DNA of 64,000 bases from Gammaproteobacteria bacterium (GCA_021325575.1 JAJPGW010000010.1:124001-188000); one strand, 5' to 3'; positions 19,433 through 28,225 are shown, counted from the stretch's first letter. Notes: generated by a model from the letters alone, not told the origin. Translations and numbers: made by a program.

Positions 19433-19969
19433 ATGAGCTTAAAACAAATTGATTCCGGTCGTCAGGTGCCAAACGATGTCAATGTCGTGATTGAGATTCC
19501 TTCACGCAGTGATCCAGTCAAATACGAAGTCGATAAAAAAAGCGGCGTCTTGATGGTCGATCGTTTTGTTGCAACCTGTATGCATTATCCGTGTGATTAT
19601 GGATTTATTCCGCAGACGTTGTCTGAAGATGGTGATCCGGTGGATGTGTTAGTGGTGGCTCCCTATTCTTTGATTCCAGGTGTAATCGTGCGTTGCCGTC
19701 CAGTCGGCATGTTGCGCATGACGGATGAATCCGGCGTCGATGCAAAAATTCTCGCGGTGCCGATTGATAAATTATCGGCGCGTTATAAAGATGTGCAAAA
19801 GCCGGAAGATTTAGGCGTTGAGATGCTTGCTTCGATCGCGCATTTTTTTCAGCACTATAAAGATTTAGAACCCGGCAAATGGGTGAAAATTGATGGCTGG
19901 GACAATGCCGAAGCTGCCAAGGCTGAGATTATGGCGAGTGTGAAGCGCTACCAGACCGAAAAAGTGTAA
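19433..19969 (+). CDS. ppa: Inorganic pyrophosphatase (family I)
   Basis: A 178-residue Mg-dependent enzyme that hydrolyses the pyrophosphate made in biosynthesis. [18 protein letters not shown], the catalytic DGDPVDVLV and the C-terminal [19 protein letters not shown] are diagnostic. The length is as in E. coli (176). It converges with the 1134-residue coiled-coil gene, whose stop lies 7 bases beyond ppa. Confidence 0.97.
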   Translation: MSLKQIDSGRQVPNDVNVVIEIPSRSDPVKYEVDKKSGVLMVDRFVATCMHYPCDYGFIPQTLSEDGDPVDVLVVAPYSLIPGVIVRCRPVGMLRMTDESGVDAKILAVPIDKLSARYKDVQKPEDLGVEMLASIAHFFQHYKDLEPGKWVKIDGWDNAEAAKAEIMASVKRYQTEKV

Positions 19970-19976
19970 TGAACAA

Positions 19977-22900
19977 TTACCTTTTGCCATCTTGAGAACG
20001 GGACAATCCTGTACCTCTGTTTTCTGGCTGCTGTTGTTGTTCTGTCCTTGGTCGTACAGCAATGGCAGCTGACTGAGTGCGATGAGAAGAAAGAACTCGA
20101 GCATCAGTTTGAGGCTCGTAATCATCTAAATTATCCAATCTACCCGTTATTTTTTTGCCGTCCCACATAATGAATCTTTTCGTCTGATCATTATCGTTGC
20201 CTTGTAAGAGCATGTAAAGATTATCTCTAACATGGGTGTAAGTGCATTGGCCATCTTTTATATCCATGTTTTTTCTTATAACGGGCGGTTGGATATGTGT
20301 ATTATTCCTTACGCAGCTTAATGCTTGTTTATTTGGAACTTTTGCTTCCAAGGTCTTCAGCCATTCTAGGCGAGCTTTTTCGTTTTGTAATTTTTGAAAA
20401 ACAGCGTCAGTTCTTATTTGTTCTATTGCCAGAGCTTTGGGAGGGCTATAATGATGTGAAAAAACACCAGTCGGCAAATTGATTGTACTGGGTGCATAAT
20501 GAAATTGACCCTTTTCATCAACAAAAATATTACCTAAAACGTATAAACGTCCACTTTTTTCATCTTCAGTAAATGAAGTAGGATCCAGATTTAATCCTCT
20601 AATATCAGTCATGCGTTCAGACGAAATATTATATTTACCTTTATAGTTAGTTAATAATTCTGCTCCTTTATCTTCTATCGCAACTTTAATACCCTTGCTA
20701 CTGCCTGGAATAGGTGGTTTAAGGCGGTTGGTAGCTTCTGCAATAGTTGAAATAGGCTGTCGAGCTATTGTGCCTGCTCCTAATTCAGTGTATTCATCTA
20801 AACAAGTTCCTCTGGAATCATCATTTTGCAAATCTTCATTTGGCAAAGTTAAATAAAAATTACCACGTAGTCTGTAACAAATGCGATCATTAATTGTTCG
20901 AGATTCATTACAAAACAATTGATTATCAGAAATAAATTTTCGAGTCTGAGGTGGAACCCCCATATCGGCCAAATGCGCTGCTTGTTCGGCAAGTGCACTT
21001 TCCAGCTGAGTGGGAAGTTTTTCAGCATTGGAAGGGCGCCGAGAAGGTGTTTTTTGTTCACTCAACTGTTCTTTATGCTCGTTATTAAGCAAAGGAGTGT
21101 TTTCAGTTTGCCGTTTTTGAGCTTGGGCTTCTGCTGCTTCTGCTTGTTTGTATTCGCGATATTTTTTGCGGCCGTACCAAATGCCAAGACCAACTAATGC
21201 TAGTCCGGCAATAATCAATAGAGCGCCTGTAACAGCTAGACCAACAACAGCGCTGACACCTAATAAAGCCGCGCCGCTTGAAAGACCTCCTAATAGACCC
21301 GTACCTGTGGCGCCTGCTACGTAAAAACCACCAGCAGTTCCTGCAGCACAACCTATAGCAATTCCAGCCGTGCCGCCCGTAATTGCTTTTGCTCGACCCC
21401 ACGGGTCACCTTGTGGACGAGTTGCTTTTAATTCGGAAAGCTCAACCTCCGGGGCTTCCTGGGGCCTATTTCTAGGACTAACAGGTATTCTAGCAGCTGG
21501 TTTACGATGATATTCATCCCATAAAAACCAGAGAGCATCTTTTGCTTCATTTTGTCTAACTTTAAATTCAGCATTATCTTTCTCTTCGTTTTTTGGGGGA
21601 GACTCAGGTCGTCGCAACGGTGATTTCGCTCTTTGTGGAGAAGGCTGTCTTTCAGTTCCAGCCAAAGGAACAGGTTGAAGACCAATACGAAGAGGACTTA
21701 TATGCATAGTTTCAATAGTAACAATTTGTGCTGACAAGGCATTCAATTGTTGTTGACATCGCATAATTGCATCCAGACGCGCTTTTTTTTGGTCCGCAAG
21801 TTTTTTTTTGGCATTTTCAATTTCAGCTTTTTGCGCATCGATTTCTTGTTGTTTTGAACGTAATTCTTGGAAAACTGTGACATCTCTTTCCAGCGATTGT
21901 CTTTTTTTATTAATTGCGGTAATAACAGCTTGTTCTGCTTGAATTGCGTCATCAATTGTTTTTTGAAAATGTGCGAGAGTCAGTGAGTTTTCGCTTGGCA
22001 CGAAAGCAGAATGTAAATCATTCAGAGCAGTTTTAACATTACCCCATCCAGATCCTTGAATGTCCGCCGTGTCATCTGCCTCTTTTTTTGCTTTAGCGCT
22101 GGGTGATAGCACCGCTTTTTTTGCGTCCGCTTTTATTAATTCATCGCGAACGGATTTTATGGCAAGAACGGTTTGGCCTATTTCTTTAGCGTCGCCTCCT
22201 TGAGCTAAAGCAGTTTTGAGCTTATTTAAAGCCGCTATTTGTTCTGTGGATTTTACAAGTTGATCAGCCTGATCTTGATTAAATTTATCGAATGTTGTTT
22301 TTGCCTCTTTTTCTTCTTCTTTCCAATCTAGAAGTTGAATAGTGGGAACAGCAAGTAGTCCCTCATATTTCACTTCGAACTGGGTTTCGACTGTTTTTTT
22401 GAGTTTTGCTAAACGACGAGTTTCATTGCTATGAAATGTCTGTAATTCACCTCTTAGACTACTTAGCTTGTCAAATTTATCTTGATTCGATATCTGTTTA
22501 AATTCATCCGAACCAGATAATTTGCCCATGGTAATATCTGAAGCCGTTTGGGCTGCTTGGGTTATTTTTGCAGATAGTCTTGTTACTGTTATTGTAGTGA
22601 TTTTTTTTAATGAATGTGCAGTTTCATAATCTGCTTCTTTATAATCTTTTGCTGCTTCAGCAAATATGTTGCCTGCTATTGTTTCAAGTTTTGTATTTAA
22701 TTGAAGTTTAAAATTTCCGATTTTCGTTTTGTAAGCATCCAATCTATCTATAAGACTTTGTTCATGTTTTTTATCGAGAGGCTGTACTTGAAATCCGGGA
22801 TTACTTGCGATGGCTCTCGCGGCTCCTGCTTGTTGTTCAAGGCGGGCAAGTTCTGCATCTGATTTATTTAAGCCATTGGCTAAGCGAAGCATATTGCCTG

Positions 22901-23381
22901 CGTGGTAGGCCATCAGGAATTTTCGAACCTTAATACCGTTTAGTTCTTTGCTCTTATCATTAAGCAAAAGAAGGATTTTGTCCGGTGGTAAATGCAGCCT
23001 ACCCTCTAGAAATTTTTTGGGAGCGCGTTGGTCATATTCGACAAGAAAATTTTTAAACAATGTGTCGTATGCAGTTTTAGTAAGAAATTTATCCCCAACT
23101 CTTCCTAGCCAATCTTCTAACATTACAACTTTTGCATTTTCTTGCTGTCGGGGCACTGTCGGTTCAGTTTGTGCGGATTCGGCTTTGTTATCGGCTGCGC
23201 CAAATACATCGGCCTCTGTTAAACCAAACTCACTTAGCGCGCTCCGCGCTTCAGTTTTTGCTCGAGCTCTTTCACGAGCTTCCATTAATGCTTTTTGTGT
23301 TTTACTTTCAAAAGCAAGTAATAGCTGATCTTTTAAGTGTTTAACCTGATCGTTAATGGTAGGTTTTCTAATATTCGCCAT
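19977..23381 (-). CDS. Giant coiled-coil protein with a Gly-rich membrane region; candidate secreted effector
   Basis: This 1134-residue protein has no N-terminal signal. Residues about 1-600 are mainly charged helix/coiled coil. Residues about 665-740 form a long Gly/Ala-rich hydrophobic stretch (from GGTAGIAIGCAAGTAGG to LVGLGIWYG), enough for two membrane passes and reminiscent of glycine zippers. Directly after it, E760-NTPLL-765 matches the eukaryotic acidic dileucine signal [DE]xxxL[LI]. Two related segments (RLRGNFYLTL near 840; HVRDNLYMLL near 1050) hint at a duplicated C-terminal module. The tail is Gln/Arg rich. Architecture and size recall Legionella/Coxiella type IV effectors; no enzymatic motif was recognised. 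The ATG at 23381 has AGGGG 4 bases upstream. Confidence 0.7.
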   Translation of the reverse strand: MANIRKPTINDQVKHLKDQLLLAFESKTQKALMEARERARAKTEARSALSEFGLTEADVFGAADNKAESAQTEPTVPRQQENAKVVMLEDWLGRVGDKFLTKTAYDTLFKNFLVEYDQRAPKKFLEGRLHLPPDKILLLLNDKSKELNGIKVRKFLMAYHAGNMLRLANGLNKSDAELARLEQQAGAARAIASNPGFQVQPLDKKHEQSLIDRLDAYKTKIGNFKLQLNTKLETIAGNIFAEAAKDYKEADYETAHSLKKITTITVTRLSAKITQAAQTASDITMGKLSGSDEFKQISNQDKFDKLSSLRGELQTFHSNETRRLAKLKKTVETQFEVKYEGLLAVPTIQLLDWKEEEKEAKTTFDKFNQDQADQLVKSTEQIAALNKLKTALAQGGDAKEIGQTVLAIKSVRDELIKADAKKAVLSPSAKAKKEADDTADIQGSGWGNVKTALNDLHSAFVPSENSLTLAHFQKTIDDAIQAEQAVITAINKKRQSLERDVTVFQELRSKQQEIDAQKAEIENAKKKLADQKKARLDAIMRCQQQLNALSAQIVTIETMHISPLRIGLQPVPLAGTERQPSPQRAKSPLRRPESPPKNEEKDNAEFKVRQNEAKDALWFLWDEYHRKPAARIPVSPRNRPQEAPEVELSELKATRPQGDPWGRAKAITGGTAGIAIGCAAGTAGGFYVAGATGTGLLGGLSSGAALLGVSAVVGLAVTGALLIIAGLALVGLGIWYGRKKYREYKQAEAAEAQAQKRQTENTPLLNNEHKEQLSEQKTPSRRPSNAEKLPTQLESALAEQAAHLADMGVPPQTRKFISDNQLFCNESRTINDRICYRLRGNFYLTLPNEDLQNDDSRGTCLDEYTELGAGTIARQPISTIAEATNRLKPPIPGSSKGIKVAIEDKGAELLTNYKGKYNISSERMTDIRGLNLDPTSFTEDEKSGRLYVLGNIFVDEKGQFHYAPSTINLPTGVFSHHYSPPKALAIEQIRTDAVFQKLQNEKARLEWLKTLEAKVPNKQALSCVRNNTHIQPPVIRKNMDIKDGQCTYTHVRDNLYMLLQGNDNDQTKRFIMWDGKKITGRLDNLDDYEPQTDARVLSSHRTQSAAIAVRPRTEQQQQPENRGTGLSRSQDGKR

Positions 23382-23433
23382 AACCCCTCGTTGCGCTTTT
23401 AGCGCGGTTCATGTCCTATCAGTTTAGACCACC

Positions 23434-23489
23434 TATCTTAAGGAATAATTAAGTCCATTATCTGTTAATTCTTTCTTAAGGAATTAAGC
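23434..23489 (-). promoter_or_regulatory. Duplicated CTTAAGGAAT...ATTAAG element (possible PmrA-like box)
   Basis: The element occurs twice: 23436-23453 and 23474-23488. Read on the minus strand, 23434-23453 gives CTTAATTAT-TC-CTTAAGAT, two cTTAA half-sites spaced 11 bp start to start, close to the published Legionella PmrA box (cTTAATatT repeated with a 2-bp gap). It lies 53 bases or more upstream of the 1134-residue gene, and between it and the divergent small membrane gene. Confidence 0.4.
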
Positions 23490-23526
23490 ATAAAATGCGC
23501 ATATCCATTAACAAAAGTAACTCACA

Positions 23527-23799
23527 ATGAATAAACGCTACTCCTTAAGCATCGGTGCAATCACTTGTCTAGTCACGGCAATTTATTGTATTTATTATCT
23601 TTTATTAAAAGATAGCCGTTGGCTTTCTATCTCTTCTGTGCTGTCCAGCATTGAGCACTGGTTCCGGCACTGGCATGTGCTGGTAGTTGGGCTCTTGCCC
23701 ATTTATGTTGCCTTTATGATATTCGGAACGCTCTTTTTAGGAATCTTTTTGGGCAATACCATTCAGCATTGGCTTTCCGACCTGTTTCATCATAAGTAA
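23527..23799 (+). CDS. Small two-pass membrane protein of unknown function
   Basis: A 90-residue protein with two hydrophobic segments: about residues 8-27 (LSIGAITCLVTAIYCIYYLL) and 50-77 (LVVGLLPIYVAFMIFGTLFLGIFLG). A short His-rich tail ends in HHK. No family was recognised. It is divergent from the 1134-residue gene across a 145-bp region holding the duplicated CTTAAGGAAT element, so the two may share control. No strong ribosome site is seen. Confidence 0.6.
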   Translation: MNKRYSLSIGAITCLVTAIYCIYYLLLKDSRWLSISSVLSSIEHWFRHWHVLVVGLLPIYVAFMIFGTLFLGIFLGNTIQHWLSDLFHHK

Positions 23800-23982
23800 C
23801 ATCTTCTTAAATCATTATAAGACATATACCTAATATCTTGTAGGAAATAAGCCATAGGCGCAAGCTTGACGTTTTTTAACCTCTTGAAAAGTAACTTAAA
23901 TAGACCAAAAAGTCAGCAAAGCTGTTGATTTTTATACAGTTTGCTTCGATTGTAGAAATTGGCATATTTGTTAATATGTTAA

Positions 23983-24114
23983 CTGTTCACGGACGAATTT
24001 AGGACCGGCATTAGGAAGATGTATCCACTGGGATAGTCTGCCACGGAAAGGTAGTAAGGGCTAAGGAAGCCTGGGGTATAAATTGAGGGGGTGGTCGCAA
24101 GATCACCCTTTTTT
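23983..24114 (+). ncRNA. Candidate CsrA-sequestering small RNA (RsmY/RsmZ-like)
   Basis: An approximately 130-nt stretch without an ORF ends in a strong plus-strand terminator. It holds six GGA triplets (23991, 24002, 24014, 24031, 24045, 24065). Three lie in predicted hairpin loops: GCAT-TAGGAAG-ATGT (24008-24022), CTGCC-ACGGAAA-GGTAG (24038-24054) and GGCT-AAGGA-AGCC (24059-24071). GGA in hairpin loops is the binding signature of CsrA/RsmA, and Legionella RsmY/RsmZ are of this size. A weak promoter is TTGTAG (23950-23955), 16 bp, TAATAT (23972-23977). AGAAATT at 23954-23960 matches half of the Legionella LetA site. The exact 5' end is a guess. The upstream 23800-23982 shows no gene. Confidence 0.6.
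24089..24114 (+). terminator. Rho-independent terminator of the small RNA
   Basis: GGGTGGTC-GCAA-GATCACCC (one G-U pair) followed by six T. It is U-rich only on the plus strand, so it marks the end of a plus-strand transcript. It overlaps the last 12 bases of the convergent psd gene. Confidence 0.85.
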
Positions 24115-24951
24115 GTTTAGGCTCGCGATCCACTCGCCGTATTGGACTTTTGAGCCTGCCTGTAAGTTAGTGTTCCAGCTGATTTTGTCTTTGCCAAACA
24201 ATAAAATGACCGTTGAGCCCATTTCAAAATAGCCCATTTCGGCGCCCCGCTCATAGGATAGAGATCCGCCGAATTTTTCGGTGACGATCTTGTTGGTCTT
24301 GGTATTGGCGTGCCAGACGGTTTCGATGCTGCCGACTAACATGGCGCCGACCATAATGACAGCCATGGGGCCTATTTCGGTATCAAATAGACTGACTAAG
24401 CGTTCATTGCGGGCGAAAAGATTCGCAACTGAATCCGTGGTTTTCTGGTTCACAGAGAATAATTTGCCTGGAATAAAAATCGATTCCCGTAATTTTCCGC
24501 TAAAGGGCAGGTGTACGCGATGATAGTCTTTTGGGGCGAGATAAAAAATGCCGTAATTGCCATTTTGAAAAAGTCCGGCATTTTTTTCAAAACCGCCTAA
24601 TAAGTTTTTTAGGGTGAAATCGAACTGTTTGGCCTGAAAAAGCGTGTTTTCTTTAATGTCGCCGATTTGGCAAATGGTGCCATCAACAGGGCAGGCGATT
24701 TGATCGGGTGCGCTGGCGATGGGGCGTAATTCGGGTTTGAGTTTACGGGTAAAGAAAAGATTAAAATTGGCATAATCCAATGGGTTTTCAATGACAGCAC
24801 TTCGCATATCCACATCAAACCGCCGCAGAAAATAGCGTATCAAGGCGTTTTTGAGCCAGGGTTTTTTGCAGCGCGCGAGTTTACCTGCCAGGGCCGTTAA
24901 GGCACGTTTTGGCATTAAGTACTGCAGGTAGACGCTAATGGATTTTGCCAT
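24103..24951 (-). CDS. psd: Phosphatidylserine decarboxylase proenzyme
   Basis: This 282-residue membrane-associated enzyme makes phosphatidylethanolamine from phosphatidylserine. Catalytic D90 (PVDG) and H147 (DYHRVHLPFSG) are present. The self-cleavage site, usually LGST, reads M244-GST-247; cleavage before S246 would yield the pyruvoyl alpha chain. TRKLKPELRP and VGAMLVGSIE are family motifs. Length is normal. Its 3' end overlaps the terminator of the convergent small RNA. It stands alone on this strand. Confidence 0.95.
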   Translation of the reverse strand: MAKSISVYLQYLMPKRALTALAGKLARCKKPWLKNALIRYFLRRFDVDMRSAVIENPLDYANFNLFFTRKLKPELRPIASAPDQIACPVDGTICQIGDIKENTLFQAKQFDFTLKNLLGGFEKNAGLFQNGNYGIFYLAPKDYHRVHLPFSGKLRESIFIPGKLFSVNQKTTDSVANLFARNERLVSLFDTEIGPMAVIMVGAMLVGSIETVWHANTKTNKIVTEKFGGSLSYERGAEMGYFEMGSTVILLFGKDKISWNTNLQAGSKVQYGEWIASLNKKG

Positions 24952-25056
24952 GTTTGCATTCCGTAAAAGCGGCAGATTATAACGGATTTAGCCGCGGATG
25001 ACATAGGGGGGTTTTAGGAATAAACTAAAATAAAGAATGATGGAAGGAGAGTGCCC

Positions 25057-25260
25057 ATGTTAGCTAGACTGGTGATCATTGCATTTTTATTGTTTATTTT
25101 ATATTGCCTGGGCAGTGGGTTATTTTATCTAGTGCGCGATCGCGGCAAATCCGATCGTGTGGTTAAAGCGCTCACGTGGCGCATCAGTTTGTCACTGGTA
25201 CTTTTTATTTTGTTGTTTATCGCGTATGCATTGGGTTGGATCCACCCTCATGGAATTTAA
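25057..25260 (+). CDS. Twin-transmembrane protein, DUF2909-like
   Basis: A 67-residue protein of two helices: residues 3-25 (ARLVIIAFLLFILYCLGSGLFYL) and about 41-60 (ISLSLVLFILLFIAYALGW), with a basic loop RDRGKSDRVVKALTWR between them. It fits the DUF2909 family, usually found near cytochrome oxidase genes. Here it is the first gene of the run DUF2909-tatA-tatB-tatC-petABC. The ATG at 25057 is chosen over the GTG at 25051 because GGAAGGAGA lies at 25042-25050. Function unknown. Confidence 0.75.
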   Translation: MLARLVIIAFLLFILYCLGSGLFYLVRDRGKSDRVVKALTWRISLSLVLFILLFIAYALGWIHPHGI

Positions 25261-25272
25261 AGGAGATCACGC

Positions 25273-25446
25273 ATGTTATTCAAAGGAATGAGCTTCGGTT
25301 CTCTGCTATTAATTTTTTTGATTGTCATTGTGGTGTTTGGCACGAAAAGGTTGCGTGAGGTGGGTAAAGACTTAGGTGAGGCGGTGAAAAATTTTCGCAA
25401 AGGGTTGCAGGAAGATTCTTCCGTTAATGAAAAAAATCCGGACTAG
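25273..25446 (+). CDS. tatA: Sec-independent translocase subunit TatA
   Basis: A 57-residue protein: one membrane helix (SLLLIFLIVIVVFG), the FGTKRLREVGKDLGEAVKNFRKG amphipathic helix typical of TatA, then an acidic tail. TatA oligomers form the protein-conducting part of the twin-arginine pathway. AGGAGA lies 7 bases before the ATG at 25273. A GC-rich repeat hairpin separates it from tatB. Confidence 0.9.
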   Translation: MLFKGMSFGSLLLIFLIVIVVFGTKRLREVGKDLGEAVKNFRKGLQEDSSVNEKNPD

Positions 25447-25468
25447 GGCGGCCATACATTTACAGTTA

Positions 25469-25486
25469 TCCCCGCTTTCGCGGGGA
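25469..25486. repeat. Short GC-rich hairpin TCCCCGC-TTTC-GCGGGGA
   Basis: A perfect 7-bp stem between tatA and tatB. The sequence type (TCCCCGCG...GCGGGGA) is a common dispersed repeat in proteobacteria. It may lower tatB relative to tatA. Confidence 0.7.
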
Positions 25487-25503
25487 CGACGTTAGGAGAG
25501 CCT

Positions 25504-25674
25504 ATGCATCTAAGTGAAATTCTATTGATTTTAGTGATCGCGCTCATTGTGATAAAGCCGGAACAATTGCCGGGTGTCGCGCAAAAACTGGGAGAGGCTT
25601 TGCGAATTTTTCGACAAACGGTTACCAAAATAAAAAATGAAATTGAATCCACGACTCGGATTCCTCATGACTGA
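25504..25674 (+). CDS. tatB: Sec-independent translocase subunit TatB, very short
   Basis: A 56-residue protein: MHLSEILLILVIALIVIKPEQLPGVAQKLGEALR (in two parts), with the P-E-x-LP hinge and amphipathic helix of TatB. TatB works with TatC in signal-peptide recognition. It is far shorter than E. coli TatB (171), with almost no tail after the amphipathic helix. Its last 8 bases overlap tatC. It could be annotated as a second TatA-like protein; KPEQLP and its position before tatC favour TatB. Confidence 0.75.
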   Translation: MHLSEILLILVIALIVIKPEQLPGVAQKLGEALRIFRQTVTKIKNEIESTTRIPHD

Positions 25675-26383
25675 GAGCCGTGCAGTTTATCTGCGCTTAT
25701 TTGATGAATTTCGAAAAAGAATGGTTAGCGCGTTGTTATTTTTTTCAAGTGCGTTTTTTATTTTGTTGTATTTCAGCAATCATCTTTATACCTGGCTTGC
25801 GCTGCCCCTATTAAAACAATTGCCAAAAGGGCATGGATTGATTGCGACTAATATTGCAGCGCCTTTTTTTGTGCCGTTTGAATTAACTTTTTTTGTGGCA
25901 CTGTTTTTGACGATGCCGTATTTTTTTTATCAGATCTGGGCGTTTGCAGCACCGGCATTATATGTTCGTGAAAAAAAATTCGTGTGGCCTCTGTTGTTTA
26001 TGAGCACACTGCTATTTTATTTGGGTGCGGCGTTTGCTTATTTTGTGATTTTTCCGATTTTATTTCATTTTTTAACGCACACAGCGCCTGAAGGGGTCAT
26101 GGTGAGTCCGGATGTCAGTGCGTATTTGGATTTTACGTTAAAATTATTTTTGAGTTTTGGGGTGATTTTTGAAATTCCGGTGATTACGATTTTGTTGGTG
26201 CGCAGCAAAATGGTTTCGCGAGAGAAATTAAAAAAATGCCGCCCGTATGCCATCGTGGGCGCTTTTGTGATTGGTATGGTGTTGGCGCCGCCGGATGTTT
26301 TTTCACAGACGGTTTTTGCGGTGCCGTTGTGGTTATTGTTTGAATCGGGAATTTTTCTGTCGCGGTTTTTTGTGGCAGAATAG
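25667..26383 (+). CDS. tatC: Sec-independent translocase subunit TatC
   Basis: This 238-residue six-helix membrane protein binds twin-arginine signal peptides. FDEFRKRM (residues 11-18) corresponds to the HLxELRxRL cytoplasmic signature with its Glu and Arg kept and the His replaced. The stretch YQIWAFAAPALYVREKKF holds the second conserved Glu. The ATG at 25667 overlaps the tatB stop and fits family length; an upstream start at 25637 would add 10 non-conserved residues inside tatB. It is followed directly by petA, whose product is a Tat substrate. Confidence 0.93.
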   Translation: MTESRAVYLRLFDEFRKRMVSALLFFSSAFFILLYFSNHLYTWLALPLLKQLPKGHGLIATNIAAPFFVPFELTFFVALFLTMPYFFYQIWAFAAPALYVREKKFVWPLLFMSTLLFYLGAAFAYFVIFPILFHFLTHTAPEGVMVSPDVSAYLDFTLKLFLSFGVIFEIPVITILLVRSKMVSREKLKKCRPYAIVGAFVIGMVLAPPDVFSQTVFAVPLWLLFESGIFLSRFFVAE

Positions 26384-26410
26384 GTGACTTAACAAGGATT
26401 GTTATTAAAA

Positions 26411-27016
26411 ATGACGAGCAAAGAAAACCTCGAAGAAAAAGTCGATGAAGAACGCCGCTGTTTTTTAAGACGTGCAACCGCGACGGTGGGTGGTGTCGGA
26501 TTAGCTGCCTCGACCTTGCCTTTTATCAGTTATTGGTTGCCGAGTACGGAAACGGAAGCGAGTGGCAATCCAGTGCAAGTGGATCTCACGCCGTTACAAC
26601 CCACGCAGCAATTAACCATAGTCTGGCGTGGTCGCCCGATTTGGGTGATACGCAGAACGCCTGAGATGTTAGCGACGTTGCCAAAATTAAATGATGACTT
26701 GCGCGATCCTTTTTCCAATGAAGATCAACAGCCACCTTATGCAAAAAATCTTTATCGTTCGATCAAGCCTGAATTTTTTGTCGCTGTTGGAATTTGCACG
26801 CATTTAGGCTGTATTCCGACGTATCGACCGGATGTGGGGGGTGTTTCGCCTTCGTGGCTCGGTGGCTTTTATTGTCCGTGTCATGGGTCGCTCTATGATT
26901 TAGCGGGTCGCGTGTATAAGGGTGTGCCGGCGCCGAAGAACCTTGAAATTCCGCCGTATGATTATTTAAGCGATAACATGATTATTGTAGGTGTTGATCA
27001 GGGACAGAAAACTTAA
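26411..27016 (+). CDS. petA: Ubiquinol-cytochrome c reductase, Rieske iron-sulfur subunit
   Basis: A 201-residue subunit of the bc1 complex, anchored by one N-terminal helix. The twin-arginine signal is R15-R16-CFLRRAT followed by [16 protein letters not shown]. The 2Fe-2S ligands are C129 and H131 (CTHLGC) and C155 and H158 (CPCHGS), and C134/C157 form the disulfide. The ATG at 26411 is preferred to the upstream TTG. It is adjacent to tatABC, whose export system it needs, and 3 bases before petB. Confidence 0.96.
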   Translation: MTSKENLEEKVDEERRCFLRRATATVGGVGLAASTLPFISYWLPSTETEASGNPVQVDLTPLQPTQQLTIVWRGRPIWVIRRTPEMLATLPKLNDDLRDPFSNEDQQPPYAKNLYRSIKPEFFVAVGICTHLGCIPTYRPDVGGVSPSWLGGFYCPCHGSLYDLAGRVYKGVPAPKNLEIPPYDYLSDNMIIVGVDQGQKT

Positions 27017-27019
27017 TTT

Positions 27020-28225
27020 ATGAAAAAAAATAAATTGTTTACATGGATTACCGCGCGCTTTCCTCTCAACGAATTTTCCGCAAAACATTTAACGCATTAT
27101 TTTGCGCCGCGTAATTTTAATTTTTGGTATTACTTCGGTTCTTTTTCATTGTTGGTGTTAGCGATTCAGATTATTACAGGTATTTGGCTTGCCATGGATT
27201 ACACCCCAACGGCAGAAGGTGCGTTTGCTTCGGTGCAATATATTATGCGCGATGTGCATTATGGTTGGTTGATTCGATTTTTACATACGACGGGCGCTTC
27301 CGCATTTTTTGTTGTCGTGTATTTACATATGTATCGGGGATTGATTTATGGATCTTATCAAAAACCACGGGAATTATTGTGGCTGATTGGAATGTTGATT
27401 TATGTGACGTTGTTGTTGGAAGCCTTCACTGGTTATGTGTTGCCATGGGGACAAATGTCTTATTGGGGTGCACAAGTGATTACTTCGTTTGCGAGCGCGA
27501 TTCCCTGGATTGGAAAATATATTGTGGTGTGGTTGCGAGGGGATTATGTAGTATCCGGTGTAACGCTGCATCGGTTTTTTGCCTTGCATGTGGTGGGGGT
27601 GCCGTTGGTGTTGTTATTTTTGGTTTTTATTCATTTGGTGGCGTTGCATTATGTTGGGTCTAATAATCCAGATGGGATTAATACAGACCATTCGCGCGCG
27701 AGTGACGAAACCATTCCGTTTCATCCCTTTTATACGGTAAAAGATTTAATGGGCGCGGTGGTTTTTTTAATCGTGTTTTTCTCGATTGTGTTTTTTGGGC
27801 CGGATATGAATGGATTTTTTCTGGAACCTGAAAATTATGTGCCTGCGAATTCTTTGCAAACGCCAGAACACATTGCGCCAGTTTGGTATATGACGCCGTT
27901 TTATGCGATTTTGCGTGCGATTCCTAATAAATTTTTAGGATTGGCGGCGATGGCGGCGGCGATTGCCTTGATGTTTGTGATGCCGTGGCTGGATCGAAGT
28001 CCGGTGCGTTCGATTCGATATAAGGGAATGTATTCCAAAATGGCGATTTGTGTTTTTGTCATTTCTTTTGTTGGATTGGGTTATATTGGAATCGAACCAG
28101 TTTCAGAATTGAGAACAGTGCTCGCGCAATTTTTTGCGCTAGGATATTTTGGATTTTTTCTCTTAATGCCGTTTTATACACGATTTGAAACAGTGAAAGC
28201 GCTGCCGGAGCAATTGACGGGATGA
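27020..28225 (+). CDS. petB: Ubiquinol-cytochrome c reductase, cytochrome b
   Basis: This 401-residue integral membrane subunit binds two hemes b and the quinone sites. The heme histidines are H89 and H103 in the first pair (RFLHTTGAS; YLHMYRGL) and H190 and H205 in the second (FALHVVGVP; VFIHLVALH). GYVLPWGQMSYWGA and the PEW-equivalent region are typical. It overlaps petC by 4 bases (ATGA). The length is normal for gammaproteobacteria. Confidence 0.97.
   Translation: MKKNKLFTWITARFPLNEFSAKHLTHYFAPRNFNFWYYFGSFSLLVLAIQIITGIWLAMDYTPTAEGAFASVQYIMRDVHYGWLIRFLHTTGASAFFVVVYLHMYRGLIYGSYQKPRELLWLIGMLIYVTLLLEAFTGYVLPWGQMSYWGAQVITSFASAIPWIGKYIVVWLRGDYVVSGVTLHRFFALHVVGVPLVLLFLVFIHLVALHYVGSNNPDGINTDHSRASDETIPFHPFYTVKDLMGAVVFLIVFFSIVFFGPDMNGFFLEPENYVPANSLQTPEHIAPVWYMTPFYAILRAIPNKFLGLAAMAAAIALMFVMPWLDRSPVRSIRYKGMYSKMAICVFVISFVGLGYIGIEPVSELRTVLAQFFALGYFGFFLLMPFYTRFETVKALPEQLTG

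Noticed and set aside
23800-23982. A full LetA/GacA binding palindrome upstream of the small RNA
   Set aside because: Only a half-site (AGAAATT) was found, at a position overlapping the supposed -35, so no site is claimed.
23983-24114. Identity of the non-coding RNA as 6S, SRP (4.5S), RNase P or tmRNA
   Set aside because: None of the conserved cores of those RNAs could be matched; the GGA-loop pattern fits Csr/Rsm RNAs better.
27124-27663. 179-residue plus-strand ORF inside petB
   Set aside because: It is out of frame with cytochrome b, which is intact and conserved across the region.
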